Of a stretch of 64,000 nucleotides of DNA, positions 33,017-44,219 are shown in pieces. Position numbers and translations under genes: made by a program. Origin of the DNA: Hofstenia miamia (Eukaryota > Xenacoelomorpha > Acoela); NCBI GenBank assembly GCA_004352715.1, contig SCFE01000032.1, forward strand, positions 2,282,992 to 2,346,991, read 5' to 3'. The number at the start of each line of letters is the position of its first letter. Position 1 is the first letter of the stretch. The notes under the pieces were generated by a model that saw nothing but the letters and a program-made list of their open reading frames with translations, made no database searches and was not told where the DNA came from.

Positions 33017-34640
33017 ATCCAATAAACTTTTCTAGACCAGTTTTTTACGAGGAACAATCTGACATCCTCAAAATTTTGAAAAAATTAATATTTAAATCAG
33101 TATAGTCCTTTTTTTATTTTACCGATATACATGTAATTCAGCTCTCAGATAAAAGTTTTCTGTAACTGAAAAAGGGTGTATGTTATACTTTGGTAAGTAT
33201 ATTTAATAATTTTAATAAAAATATATAAATTTCTAATTGCAAACATACAGTAAATATAATAAACTACGACGAAAAATTTTAATATGTCAAGGCTATAAAC
33301 TGTATTATGTTCAATATTACGTCATAGATTTCTACCAATCATAAGTATTGTTACAGCATTAGTAGTATTTGAGAAACTTTTTAATGTGATGTTTTTTTTA
33401 ATAAAGATTAAATGTTGTTTTAATGGGATTAAATTATGATTTAGAATATTATAATTATAATTAATGTTCTTCATTGATATATGCTTAGGCTTAAATACAT
33501 TTCAACATTAAAATGTGTTTTAGGTAACTACTTTATTAAATTTACATATTCATTATCCAAAGCAATGAGGTTGGGAGAATCTACTCCACTGAAAAGAAAT
33601 TAAGTTATTTACAAATCTAAGCAGGATACACAACTGCAATGCATTCTAAATAGGAAAAAAATGTAGAAAATTTCTTAAATTCACGTTGCAAAAANCGGCA
33701 TTGCAACCTATTTTGTTTACTGTTGTTGTCCTCGATTTTTATATATTCATCATAGTGTGTGTCTTTGACGAACCTTGTTATGGTTCTTCATTGATATATG
33801 CTTAGGCTTAAATACATTTCAACATTAAAATGTGTTTTAGGTAACTACTTTATTAAATTTACATATTCATTATCCAAAGCAATGAGGTTGGGAGAATCTA
33901 CTCCACTGAAAAGAAATTAAGTTATTTACAAATCTAAGCAGGATACACAACTGCAATGCATTCTAAATAGGAAAAAAATGTAGAAAATTTCTTAAATTCA
34001 CGTTGCAAAAAAATTGCTGCAAGTGACTATTAAATTTAGCTTTTGAGGTGCCTCGCATTTGTTGAATACTTGCCTTCAATAAGGTAGTTACCTAATACAC
34101 ATTTTAATGTTTAAATTTATTTAAGCCTAAGCATATATCAATGAAGAACCATAACAAGGTTCGTCAAAGACACACACTAGGATGAATATATAAAAATTAT
34201 AATTATAATATTCTAAATCATAATTTAATCCCATTAAAACAACATTTAATCTTTATTAAAAAAAACATCACATTAAAAAGTTTCTCAAATACTACTAATG
34301 CTGTAACAATACTTATGATTGGTAGAAATCTATGACGTAATATTGAACATAATACAGTTTATAGCCTTGACATATTAAAATTTTTCGTCGTAGTTTATTA
34401 TATTTACTGTATGTTTGCAATTAGAAATTTATATATTTTTATTAAAATTATTAAATATACTTACCAAAGTATAACATACACCCTTTTTCAGTTACAGAAA
34501 ACTTTTATCTGAGAGCTGAATTACATGTATATCGGTAAAATAAAAAAAGGACTATACTGATTTAAATATTAATTTTTTCAAAATTTTGAGGATGTCAGAT
34601 TGTTCCTCGTAAAAAACTGGTCTAGAAAAGTTTATTGGAT
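33017..34640. repeat. Foldback element with 446-bp inverted arms
   Basis: 33017-33462 is the reverse complement of 34195-34640; both arms are 446 bp. The inner segment 33736-33848 is also inverted relative to 34084-34194, so the natural arm is about 560 bp around a ~230-bp loop. The left inner part is disturbed because 33467-33694 is repeated directly at 33784-34011 around a single N (33695). No ORF. The RNA would form a very long hairpin. Confidence 0.8.
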
Positions 34641-34868
34641 NATATTCAACTATTTATGGGGTGCATAGTATGTTATAATTTAATTGTTTTTGTTAGATTA
34701 AGTATTGTATTTGTAGTATAGGCGTTATTGACTAATTTTATTCAATAGACTGACGAAATTATCCACACTAATATTTATCAATTTATGTTTTACTCCTAAC
34801 TTATTGCGAATTTATACGTAATGTTACGGATTCGTTTTGTTGGAAAAATCCGTTCTGTGCGGTATAAT

Positions 34869-34892
34869 GCAGGTTCGACTCCTGCTGAGTCC
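34869..34892 (+). repeat. tRNA-like T-arm / B-box fragment
   Basis: GCAGGTTCGACTCCTGC forms a perfect 5-bp T stem with a TTCGACT loop and contains the pol III B-box GGTTCGACTCC; TGAGTCC follows as an acceptor-stem 3' strand would. The matching 5' strand GGACTCA and a D arm are not found in the preceding 90 bases, so this is a tRNA fragment or tRNA-derived SINE, not an intact tRNA gene. Confidence 0.5.
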
Positions 34893-35885
34893 TTTAAATT
34901 AATACCATTTATATACATTTAAAAATTGCGACTTGTTAATATATTTTATAGCTTGTTCATACGTGTTTTAACTGATATAAACTTTGTATAAACTTTCAAA
35001 TATACTTATACAGGGTTTCCTGGTCCCCGGATTAATAATCCTATTATCCATTTGAAAGTGGGGGTATCATGAGAGAACCCAACTCTCACTCTTTGTAGCC
35101 AGGATATTCCTAAATGTTTCCGGTAGTGCAAATGTTAGAGCATTGGCAGGGATTTTTTCACCAAGCTTACGCTTCCTTGCACTTAGCGAATGCGCCATAG
35201 TAGACTAAAAATATGCGATAATATATGAAACACAATATAGCCTAGCATATAATTGATCATGGATGAAAAGTATTTATAATCGATGAAAGCTCTGAAGATG
35301 TTGAATTTGATACATCGACCAAATTTGTCTACAAAACTCGTTGCGGGTATACCAGCTTTTTCAAAATTCAACTTCAAATCGAATCTAAACTTTTTTGCTT
35401 CTATTACGGTATTCTCTTATTCATGATTATGAGGCTCTAGCATTTAATTACTATTAGTCTTAAATCGAGGTTATCTACTATTTAGTGTAAAAATACTTTG
35501 ACTTACAACGGCTCTAGCGCCACATTTTCTGCTATAACAACGATAGTAAGTTGTGTCTAAAAATTATAATTATTGCAATAATTCGTTTGTACTAATGTGG
35601 AAAGGCACCATTTTAATCTAAATTTACCAAGTTTTTCACAATATTTTGCATAAATGAACCCTTCGTTTATTAAAAACAAGGAGCCCTTGTTTGAGGTGAT
35701 ATACTCCATTAAAATTAAATTTTTTTACTATTTGACAAGTCTGAAATTATAGGGCGCCGCCATTTTTGACGTTTTATCCCATTGCCTTTTTTGAGGGACA
35801 CCATTTCACTGAAATGTTGTCTCTAATGGTATTTAATATTTTGTGACGTCAGACTTGGGGGAAGTGAGACACATCCTATTTTTTC
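34893..35885. other. Repeat-like intergenic DNA, no gene
   Basis: The stretch near 35057-35120 (GGGGGTATCATGAGAGAACC... then GTAGCCAGGATATTCC) is a diverged copy of the sequence right of the 1000-N gap. The rest is AT-rich without coding sequence. Confidence 0.45.
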
Positions 35886-36484
35886 GGGGTAGTTTTTTAA
35901 CGTCGTATTTTATTAAGCCGTACATGTGTAAATTCTCTTGTTTATTAGAGTCTTAATTTTTTAATGTCGTAGTTTTTTAATGTCGTAATTTTTAAATTCA
36001 TACATTTTTTATTGTCGTAAATTTAATTTATTAAATATATTTACCTTGGGTTATGGTTTAGTTCTATAAAATATTACACAAATAAGGTTTTAGGTTAGGG
36101 TTTATGCTATAAAATAATACAGAAATAAGGTTTTGTTTTATGGTTTAGGTCTATAAAATAATACAGAAATAAGGTTTTGATTTAAGGTTTAGGTTAAGAA
36201 AAATTTATTTGATAGTTGTGTTTGGGTTTAGCTTTTCAAATTAATAAAGAAATATGCCTTTAGGTTAGAGTATAGGTCTATAAATGATGAAAAATAGGGT
36301 TTTGGGTTAGGGTTTAGGGTTAGGACAAATCCAGAACAGGCTTGGGGTTAGGGTTTACGACATAAAAAAATACGATATTAAAAAGCAATGATATTAAAAA
36401 ATTCACTTTTAAAAAATTAGACACTAAAACTATACGACTGTAAAAAATACGACATTGAAAAAAACGACTTAAAAAAGCCACCCC
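35886..36484. repeat. 0.6-kb inverted-repeat element with TTAGGG-like core
   Basis: The ends are inverted copies: GGGGTAGTTTTTTAACGTCG at left and, inverted, GGGGTGGCTTTTTTAAGTCG at right. Several copies of TTTTTTAATGTCGTA lie inside the left end, and their inversions inside the right end. Between them are four or five imperfect units of about 43 bp containing TCTATAAAATAATACAGAAA and GGTTTTAGGTTAGGGTTTA; near 36303-36330 GGGTTAGGGTTTAGGGTTAG appears. No coding sequence. Confidence 0.7.
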
Positions 36485-36540
36485 ATTTTTTTCAATTCGT
36501 GACCAAGATTATTATCTATTCGCCCGATTATCTACGCCCT

Positions 36541-39500
36541 TGTGAAATGTATTACACTTAATGTAAATTTGAAATAAAACAATAAAGAGATAACATAAAT
36601 TCATTAATTACTGAAATTTAGGATTCAAGGGTTATTGTTTAAAGTATTCAACACAATAAACATTGCAAATTGTATGTTAGTTTATGAAGAACCTATATTT
36701 CACACATTAGTTTAAATATTCTAAGTAAATGCAACTTTACTAAGTTTTATCATAGAGAAAGGGATCTAAACCTTGCTTAATAGAAGAATTTCAATTTACA
36801 ACAAATAAATTTCTGATAATGCAGAGTAGATAATATACTTGATAGATAATAATTTATGTCACCTTTTTCATTCTTGAAAATCTCAAATTTTCAAAATGTA
36901 TCTCAAATTCTTCCTAGATTACTATTTAATGGACACATTTCCATTATAAATATTATTGCAAGTGTCCATTCTGAGAGGAATTTGGAAAATTTAAGATTTT
37001 ATAGAATGAAAAAAGTACCAACCATTTATCATAACCATGCATGACTTTACCAGAAATTATTCAACAATTTGAATTTTGATTCACCAATATCTTTATTAAA
37101 TAGTAATTGGCTATACAATCCTTTTAATTCTTATAAGGTATTAGTCCAGTTTTACATAATGTGCACAATACATAAGCCTTGAAATTTTATATAAAAATAT
37201 GTAGTGATACAAGATATCTGAGTTCTGGTTATGTGAGAAATTAATCCACAATGATGTTTTCCTGAAAAAAAGTATTAGTTGCTCACAATTCAAGAACACA
37301 TGTAGATTTCCAAATCCTGAAAATATCAGTAACATTGATTTAAATTTATTCAAATTCAAAGAATTTATTAATTTTGAACAATAACAATTAGTAGAGAAAT
37401 CTGGCAAAACTAAGCATAATTTTAAGTTTCTAATGAAATTTTTATATTTGAAATATTACTTCCTTTCAATTTAAAAAACATTTTTAATTTCAAGAGCCAG
37501 AAATAATCATGAATAAATATTTTGAAATTTTGTTTATCTATATAATAATTCTTACAAAAAATGCAAGAACTCATTTAACAATAACTTTTATATATTCAAG
37601 AGATCTAAGAAACTTAACACTGAATAAAGTTTTACTTGCAACAATTAGCTCATAGATTATTGATTACTAGCTTTGACACAGATTTCTCTTGTGGTTAAGC
37701 AGTGGGCCACTTGTGGCATCAGTACCTCTCCATTTCATACAAATGGGAAGACTCATGTGTTTTGCATGGCATGACAATTACATTCATTTAATACATTACA
37801 TTGTATAAATAAGTATTGGTAAAATTTTGATTATCATATAAAATTGGAATGTAAAAAATGAAAGTGATGAGAAAGTATTGATTTAATTGCACTTTATTAT
37901 TTTTTAAGAAATTCACTTAGATCAAAATTGCAATGGCATTATGTTTGTAAATCATGAAGAAAGAAATAATAAAAAGAATTATTTTTAGTTTTTTGTAAAA
38001 GAATTTGCTACTAATTCTGATTTAGTACCCATTGTGCACTGGTGGCTATGGGTAACTGCAATTGCTGCTACAATTACTATTTTTCCACATGTGGACTACT
38101 AGTTGGTACTGGCTGCCATCACTCCACAAACTTCCCAAAAGTGGACTACTGTAGTTGCTACACAGGCTTTCATGTATTTTTCAATAATGCTTGAGTGCAA
38201 ATGTTATTGATATTGCTGGTTAGTTTTTCTGATCAAGTTTTGAGAACATGTTTGAAACTGAGTTTTTGAGAATCAAAGTACTTGAAAACCATTAGAAAAA
38301 AGCCTCAGGAGGGAACTAGTAAATCTTGAAATATAAATTGTGCAGTTCCCACAGAGTCTGAATATTGCATGTACATATCCACTATCCCTTCATAATTGAC
38401 CTGATCTAAAATGGGGCCTTCTGCTTGGACCTAACCTTAAATTGTGTCAATGCTGAGAACTAAGTTTGTATCCCTAAAATATATTCAGGACTGTTTTGTA
38501 TCTGTTTATCAATAATAAATGAGACAGCTAAATATTCTAAGTAATGATTATTATAATCCATCACACATTTGTAGAGCAAGTTCATGGGAATAACAAATAA
38601 TGTTTCCCTATTGTGTTCAAAATTATGCTCATTTGTCAATGAATTTGAAAAAAATCTTAAATTAGTGAAGTTAGAATTAATAAAAATTTTGCTGCACTAT
38701 AAACAGAAGACCATCAATGTCATCAAAATTAATTAATTTCAATTAATTCTTCTGAAGTATGTTTACAGTAAGTTTACAAACATTTAGATGTGGTGAATAT
38801 TAGTATTGATGAATAAAGTCAATAAATTTTTCAGAAAAATTCATAGTTATTCAGTGAAAAATATAGCCAAAAATATTCTTGGAAACAAAGCATTTCATAT
38901 TGAAAGAATTTCCAATGATTTCCCATGAAATTTTTTATAACTAAAAACAATGATAAGCTGTATTTTTTTACAACCAGTATAATTTTCTATTAAATTGGTC
39001 AACAGAGTTATAATCTTAGTTTGAATTTAATATTAATTATTAAATTGAAGTAGAAATGTTTTTCAACTAATAACTCCAGTATCTGTTCAATATAAAGTGA
39101 TATATTAACTAAGATGTTATCAGTCTAATTTATTATGTCCATAGAAATACTATTAACATCAAAATATAATTGCAGGATTTATTTTCACACTAATAGCCTG
39201 AGATTAAATGTTTATTAATTCTACATTATAATAACACCCATCTAAATGAGAAAGTGGCAGCCCAAATGAAAAGATATTAACAGACCTGACCTGACCATGC
39301 AAAAAACAAAACAATAAATTGACCTGAAGGTGAAGTGAACCTTGATCCTAAATCAGATTAGGTTGGGTTTAGATTTGGTACAAAATTTTCATGTGTAGAT
39401 TTCAATATGTTTATACATGATAGTGTTAAATCATTGCATGAATTGCTTCAATTACAGGAATTTTATCCGGCTCTGAGCACTATCTGAAACAATGGGATCC

Positions 39501-40956
39501 AAGAAAAACAGGACCTGATGCATGACTAAATCAACTCTAGCCTATTCTATTATAAGCAAATGGTGGTCAGAAGAAATTGAAAGTCAATTGATAACTGGCC
39601 AAGTAAAGACTTTCATTTTACAGCTTGTTGAAAGTAATAGAAAATTGAATAATATAATCTTATGTACTAGTGGTGCTCAGAGGTTTTGTTTTGTCAGGAC
39701 CAAGAAATTTTTTAATGTATTTCTAAGTTTATGCAATTTAGATGTAAGCAATCAATAAAGCTAATATGAATAACATGCTTTAGAATTTATTATGATATAT
39801 ACTGATGCCTACACAACCCCATTGAACAGAGTTGTTACCATGGGCAATTATTCAATTAATTAACAGAAATAAATATTTATAGAAGTGAGAACACAAGTAA
39901 TACAAAAACAATTTATTAGTATTATACTTTAGAATTCCTTCCTAAATACTGTAAGTCTCTGGTTCAATTAACCTTAATGAATTTTTTAAGTTACATTTTT
40001 AACCTGATTTCTTGACCTGCTGCTGAGTTGCCCAGTCATAGCAAATTCTGACTTTATACCTTTAACTGGATTTGGGTACTCAATTTTTGGAAGGTATCAT
40101 AGTTGCAGCTAGTTTGTTTCTAACATGCAGCTTAGACCTCCTAATCACCTAAACATAAGAAATTGTGAGCATTTAAATATTGAAAAATAAATGATTTTAA
40201 AAAGTCATGAATATTTTCAAGTATTTCTTTCACCACAATGTACTTTTGTTCAAAACTTACTAATTGTTATGGCAGTGTCTCAGAATTTCCCAATTTAGCA
40301 ATAGACATGGAGAAAATTGCTTCAAAAAATTTGAAAAACAGTGTATTATATAACAGAAATAGTTAGTTTAAGTTTCAACAATCAAACAAACACTTACCAG
40401 TTCAACAATTGTAAATAGACAGTAATTCCTTTATTTGATTATGTGACAAATCAAACAAAAGTTCAATCAAATGTATGATAAAATGTGCATTTTATCAGAA
40501 ATGTAAAACAATAAATATAATACCACAGCTTGCCAAATTCATTAATCTCAAACTGGAATAAAAGGCATTGTAGCAGTTTTAAGCAGATTCATATGCAGGA
40601 TTGTCTGACAGAGACATCTTAGTCATGAACAAAAGCAAGATGAAGCCCTGCAAAAATTTGTGAAAATATTGAGAAAATATACCCTAAAAATTACATTTCA
40701 CAATTGTAGATTAAAAATTTTTCAATTTTTTTTCTAAAATTTTTTGATTTTCCAATCAAAATTAAGTTTAAGATCATGACCAGGGCAGGGGGAGCGTCCA
40801 CATGTCCTCTTGCATATGCAAGTGGCTTCAAGAACTTGGAATTGTAAAATGGGGCACTCAAAAAAGTTCACAAGATTCAATCTTAAGTACTCAGAAGGGA
40901 AATCATTAGAGCTCAAGCTCAATCTCATTTGAAGAGGCTATATTTGACCCACCCCA

Positions 40957-40959
<3 letters not shown>
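36541..40959. other. CpG-free intergenic block, no gene
   Basis: No supported gene; open frames are under 90 codons with no motif. I see no CG dinucleotide from 36541 to about 39467, and only two (about 39470 and 40789) up to 40959. Neighbouring sequence on both sides has CG regularly. Confidence 0.7.
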
Positions 40960-41004
<45 letters not shown>

Positions 41005-41007
<3 letters not shown>

Positions 41008-42752
41008 GGTGGTCCACAAATGTGAAGCAAAAAAATATAGTGTGCTGGTGCTGACTTCTAACCCCCAAATTTTGTTGTTCTGGGTATAAAAGCCTGGCAT
41101 GTAGATTTTCAGCAATCTGTGACAAATTTTTGTGGGTACCCAATTGCATTGAATTTGGTCAAAAAATACTAAAAATGTCCATTTTACTTACTACCTAAAA
41201 ATTAAAAATATACCTAGCCGCTAGTTTTATCACAGCAAAATTTACTCAAATTGAAAATACACTTTATTACATACAATTTCAAATTAATTAATACACCATT
41301 TTTTCAAAAATAATTCATATACTGGAATAGTATCAAGTGGTCTAGATGTACAAATTTTTAAGCAATTCAAGTGGAAATGGACTACAATAGATATTGACAA
41401 TTTTCAACTCATTGGTAGTCTTCCATTGCAAGCTGATGTGCCCACTAAATTTTGCAGGCAGCAATTGATGCAAAGACAACTGAGAGATTACTATCAAGAA
41501 ATGTTGGAGCTGACACTGATTGTCTGGCATGAAGTGCCTCCACATGGAGTACATTTTCTACCCCCTGGTGCTTGTCATCATGCTAGATGGATGAAAAAAC
41601 AATATATGCAATGAAGATGTATCTTTTTCAAAACCAGTTTCACCTGACAAAAAAGGTATTATGAGGAATAGAACAGTTTGTCAAATTCGTTGTTTCCTTC
41701 TACATCCACTACTGGTATACTTCATCAAACCCAGCACTTGTTCCAGCAAATGATCTGAAATTCTTGAAAGATCCTTCTGCTTATCACAATACTTCTGTCT
41801 TCTTGGCAGCTGTGCTTTCATTTAGTCATCATCTCTGGTATCTACTGGAAGAATTTGTAGGCTTGGGTTTTTTGACGTATCAATTGATGTTAATTTCAAA
41901 AGGGCGATGATAATGGCTCTTCAGACAGATGGAATTTTTCAACAGATTGTGCCTTGACATGGGCATCCTTTCGTCTAGAGACATCTCAACTTTTGTAGCA
42001 GCTAACACTCAAAGTTTTTTGCATATATTGATTCATCAACTGGATTTCTTGAAGTATAGCCAACAATTCAGAATGAGAGATTGATAAAGTATAATCCCCA
42101 GTTACAAATAACTTTGCTGAATGAGCTGTATCTTTGATGCAGGATTCTGACAAAGGAGAAAGAACAATGTCAGCACCCTTTCCATGCCATCAAATCACAT
42201 TGTTATCAATTCCCAGATGTTTGAAAATTGACAGTTGTCAAAAACAAGTAAGTGACTCTTGTTCCTTTTTGAAAGTTTAATAGATCACATATTTGTTACA
42301 ATTAAAGAGTTTATTTGGTTAGTTGAAATCATAGAGTATAAAAATTCAATCTGGGGAGAGTGGCAGCTTGTGGAAATACATGTAACACATCAAATTTTTT
42401 AGTTATAAAATTAATAATGTAATATAGTTATTCAGTTGACATTCTACACCTACTTATATTGCTACTCTATGATTCTAGTCAATCAAAATAAACCTGAATT
42501 TCACACTAGATGATGTTTTTCATCATTTAGTATAACTGTGCTGCCTCATTTGAATAACATATAACCCTCATATCAAATAGAAGTAGTATAAAAGAACAAT
42601 TTAATAAAATCAATGATCTTTAGGGGCATTGGGGCACCAGAAGGAAAATTCGAATTGCCATAAAACTTGGCATGCAGTGGATTTATGTCATCCATCACAA
42701 GAGCTGGGGGTGACAGGTTAACTTGTCAAACTTTTAATTTTTTGGAACACTC

Positions 42753-42754
<2 letters not shown>
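41005..42754 (+). mobile_element. DNA transposon-like element with HHARWM ORF relic
   Basis: The left end TAGGGTGGTCCACAAA and the right end, inverted, TAGAGTGTTCCAAAAA are similar, with weaker similarity extending about 100 bp inward (ACCCCCA, GCATG blocks). The interior encodes, on the plus strand, broken pieces of a protein: GVHFLPPGACHHARWMKK (41540-41600), then in other frames MKMYLFQNQFHLT, LKFLKDPSAYHN, and FSHHLWYLLEEFVGLGFF. This matches an uncharacterised protein I recall from many invertebrate genomes with a 'PGAxHxARWM' motif. I do not assign a superfamily. Confidence 0.55.
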
Positions 42755-42784
<30 letters not shown>

Positions 42785-42884
42785 NNNNNNNNNNNNNNNN
42801 NNNNNNNNNNNNNNNNNNNNNNNNNNNNNNNNNNNNNNNNNNNNNNNNNNNNNNNNNNNNNNNNNTATATATATATATATATAT

Positions 42885-43540
42885 TGTACAATAGGGACCT
42901 TTGTCTTTGAATGGAATTCCCATGCACAACATTTCACCACTGCTAGGAGTTGCCTCTATATCATTCATGATCATTCCTGCTACATTCCCACACATACTCA
43001 GCTACCCAATCACATAGTTTAGTGTTTACATTTTTGTTCTGCCTCAGCAGGTGTATTGCATACTATTATTCTATCTGTATAAATAGGGAACTAGTGTGTG
43101 CAAACTGCTAATAAATTATTTTGGTTCAGTACCTAGTTTATTCTTGCTCTCATATATGCTCTATATTCAGATGGCCATGAGCAGCTAAACTTTCTACAAA
43201 GCTGAGGGGGAGTAAGTGGAGGGCGTATTCAGACATAGGATGACCTCAAATGTCTACACAAGCTGCTTAAGCCCATTCAAATTTGGGGTTTAGTTGATCC
43301 AGACATTTGTACATTCTAGGTGGAAGCTATGTTGTCTTGCTTCAGCACTAATCACCATTTATTCTTATATGTAACTGGAGTTCATATTCACAGTAGTTAT
43401 TCTAGTCTATTATACTTGTTTACTACTCTAAATTGTTTATGCCAAAGCAGTTCTATAGGATGTTTTACCCGAACGAGAATAGATACTACACTATCACTAT
43501 GTTTTTGCCCAGGCTTAGGGCCAACTATGATGATGCTAGA
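42885..43540 (+). mobile_element. Solo LTR, same family as the 52-59 kb element
   Basis: Begins TGTACAATAGGGACCTTTGT and ends ACTATGATGATGCTAGA, with the same TATAAATAGGGAACTAG promoter box and AATAAA signal as the LTRs at 52012 and 58663. It is full length (656 bp) with no internal region, flanked on both sides by (AT)n. Most CpG sites present in the other copies are TG or CA here. The open frame inside it differs from the copy at 59070 by amino-acid-changing substitutions only, so it is not a conserved gene. Confidence 0.9.
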
Positions 43541-43565
43541 ATATATATATATATATATATATATA

Positions 43566-44072
43566 TGTAACGCAATAGAGACTCTCCTCTATTCGGCTTT
43601 CACTGTGATTGGTAATCATATCACTTGGCTGACGTTAGATGAGCAGAAGGCCACCAATTTATACACATGTTTATTATTTTAAATTTAGTTGTGTCATGTT
43701 TTTCAATATTGTCTGTAAATCAACTAGTGCCTATTTAAAAGGGTTGTCATCAAGTTGTTAGTTTGCTTTTCCTTAAATCAGTTGCTCACTATTTGCTTTA
43801 ATCTGCTAGATGAACTCCGCTACCAAAATTGGCCAATGAGGGAATAAACTTAGGTCGCATTTGGGCAGTGTACAATCACCAGCATCGTTATTCGCTCGGC
43901 ACAGATAATTAGTTAGGTAAATCACTGTGATGGCAAGAGCCATGTTTCACTATCGAAGTTACTTTGCATTTTCTCACGCTATTACTAGTTAGATGTTTAG
44001 TCACGCAATCTGTTTTATTTATTACTGTTGCGATCTCCCTATTGAACAGCTGCAGCTGTTACGTAACTCTTA

Positions 44073-44073
<1 letters not shown>
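43566..44073 (+). mobile_element. Second LTR-like unit in (AT)n
   Basis: A 0.5-kb segment bounded by AT repeats, starting TGTAACGCAATAGAGACTC and ending CTGTTACGTAACTCTTA. It has a TATA-like CTATTTAAAAGGG and an AATAAA, the plan of a solo LTR of another family. No partner copy is in the window and a CA end is not clear. Confidence 0.4.
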
Positions 44074-44106
<33 letters not shown>

Positions 44107-44219
44107 NNNNNNNNNNNNNNNNNNNNNNNNNNNNNNNNNNNNNNNNNNNNNNNNNNNNNNNNNNNNNNNNNNNNNNNNNNNNNNNNNNNNNNNNNNNNTA
44201 TATATATATATATATATAT

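Larger units (their letters stand above)
40960..44219. repeat. (AT)n array split by three insertions
   Basis: Pure AT runs at about 40960-41004, 42755-42884 (with N 42785-42865), 43541-43565 and 44074-44219 (with N 44107-44198) are separated by a DNA transposon, a solo LTR and a second LTR-like segment, each abutting AT repeats on both sides. This is most simply a microsatellite hit repeatedly. Confidence 0.75.

Noticed and set aside
33017-34640. CRISPR-like or satellite array
   Set aside because: It is a single pair of long inverted arms, not a regularly spaced short repeat; this is a eukaryotic genome.
34800-34892. Intact tRNA gene
   Set aside because: Only the T arm and one acceptor strand are present; no D arm, anticodon arm or matching 5' acceptor strand.
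36300-36350. Telomere or chromosome end
   Set aside because: TTAGGG-like motifs are few, degenerate and enclosed by an inverted-repeat element, with ordinary sequence on both sides.
40906-41149. Frames with Tyr-Ile repeats
   Set aside because: Translation of the (AT)n microsatellite; the same applies to similar frames at 42.7, 44.1 and 59.3 kb.
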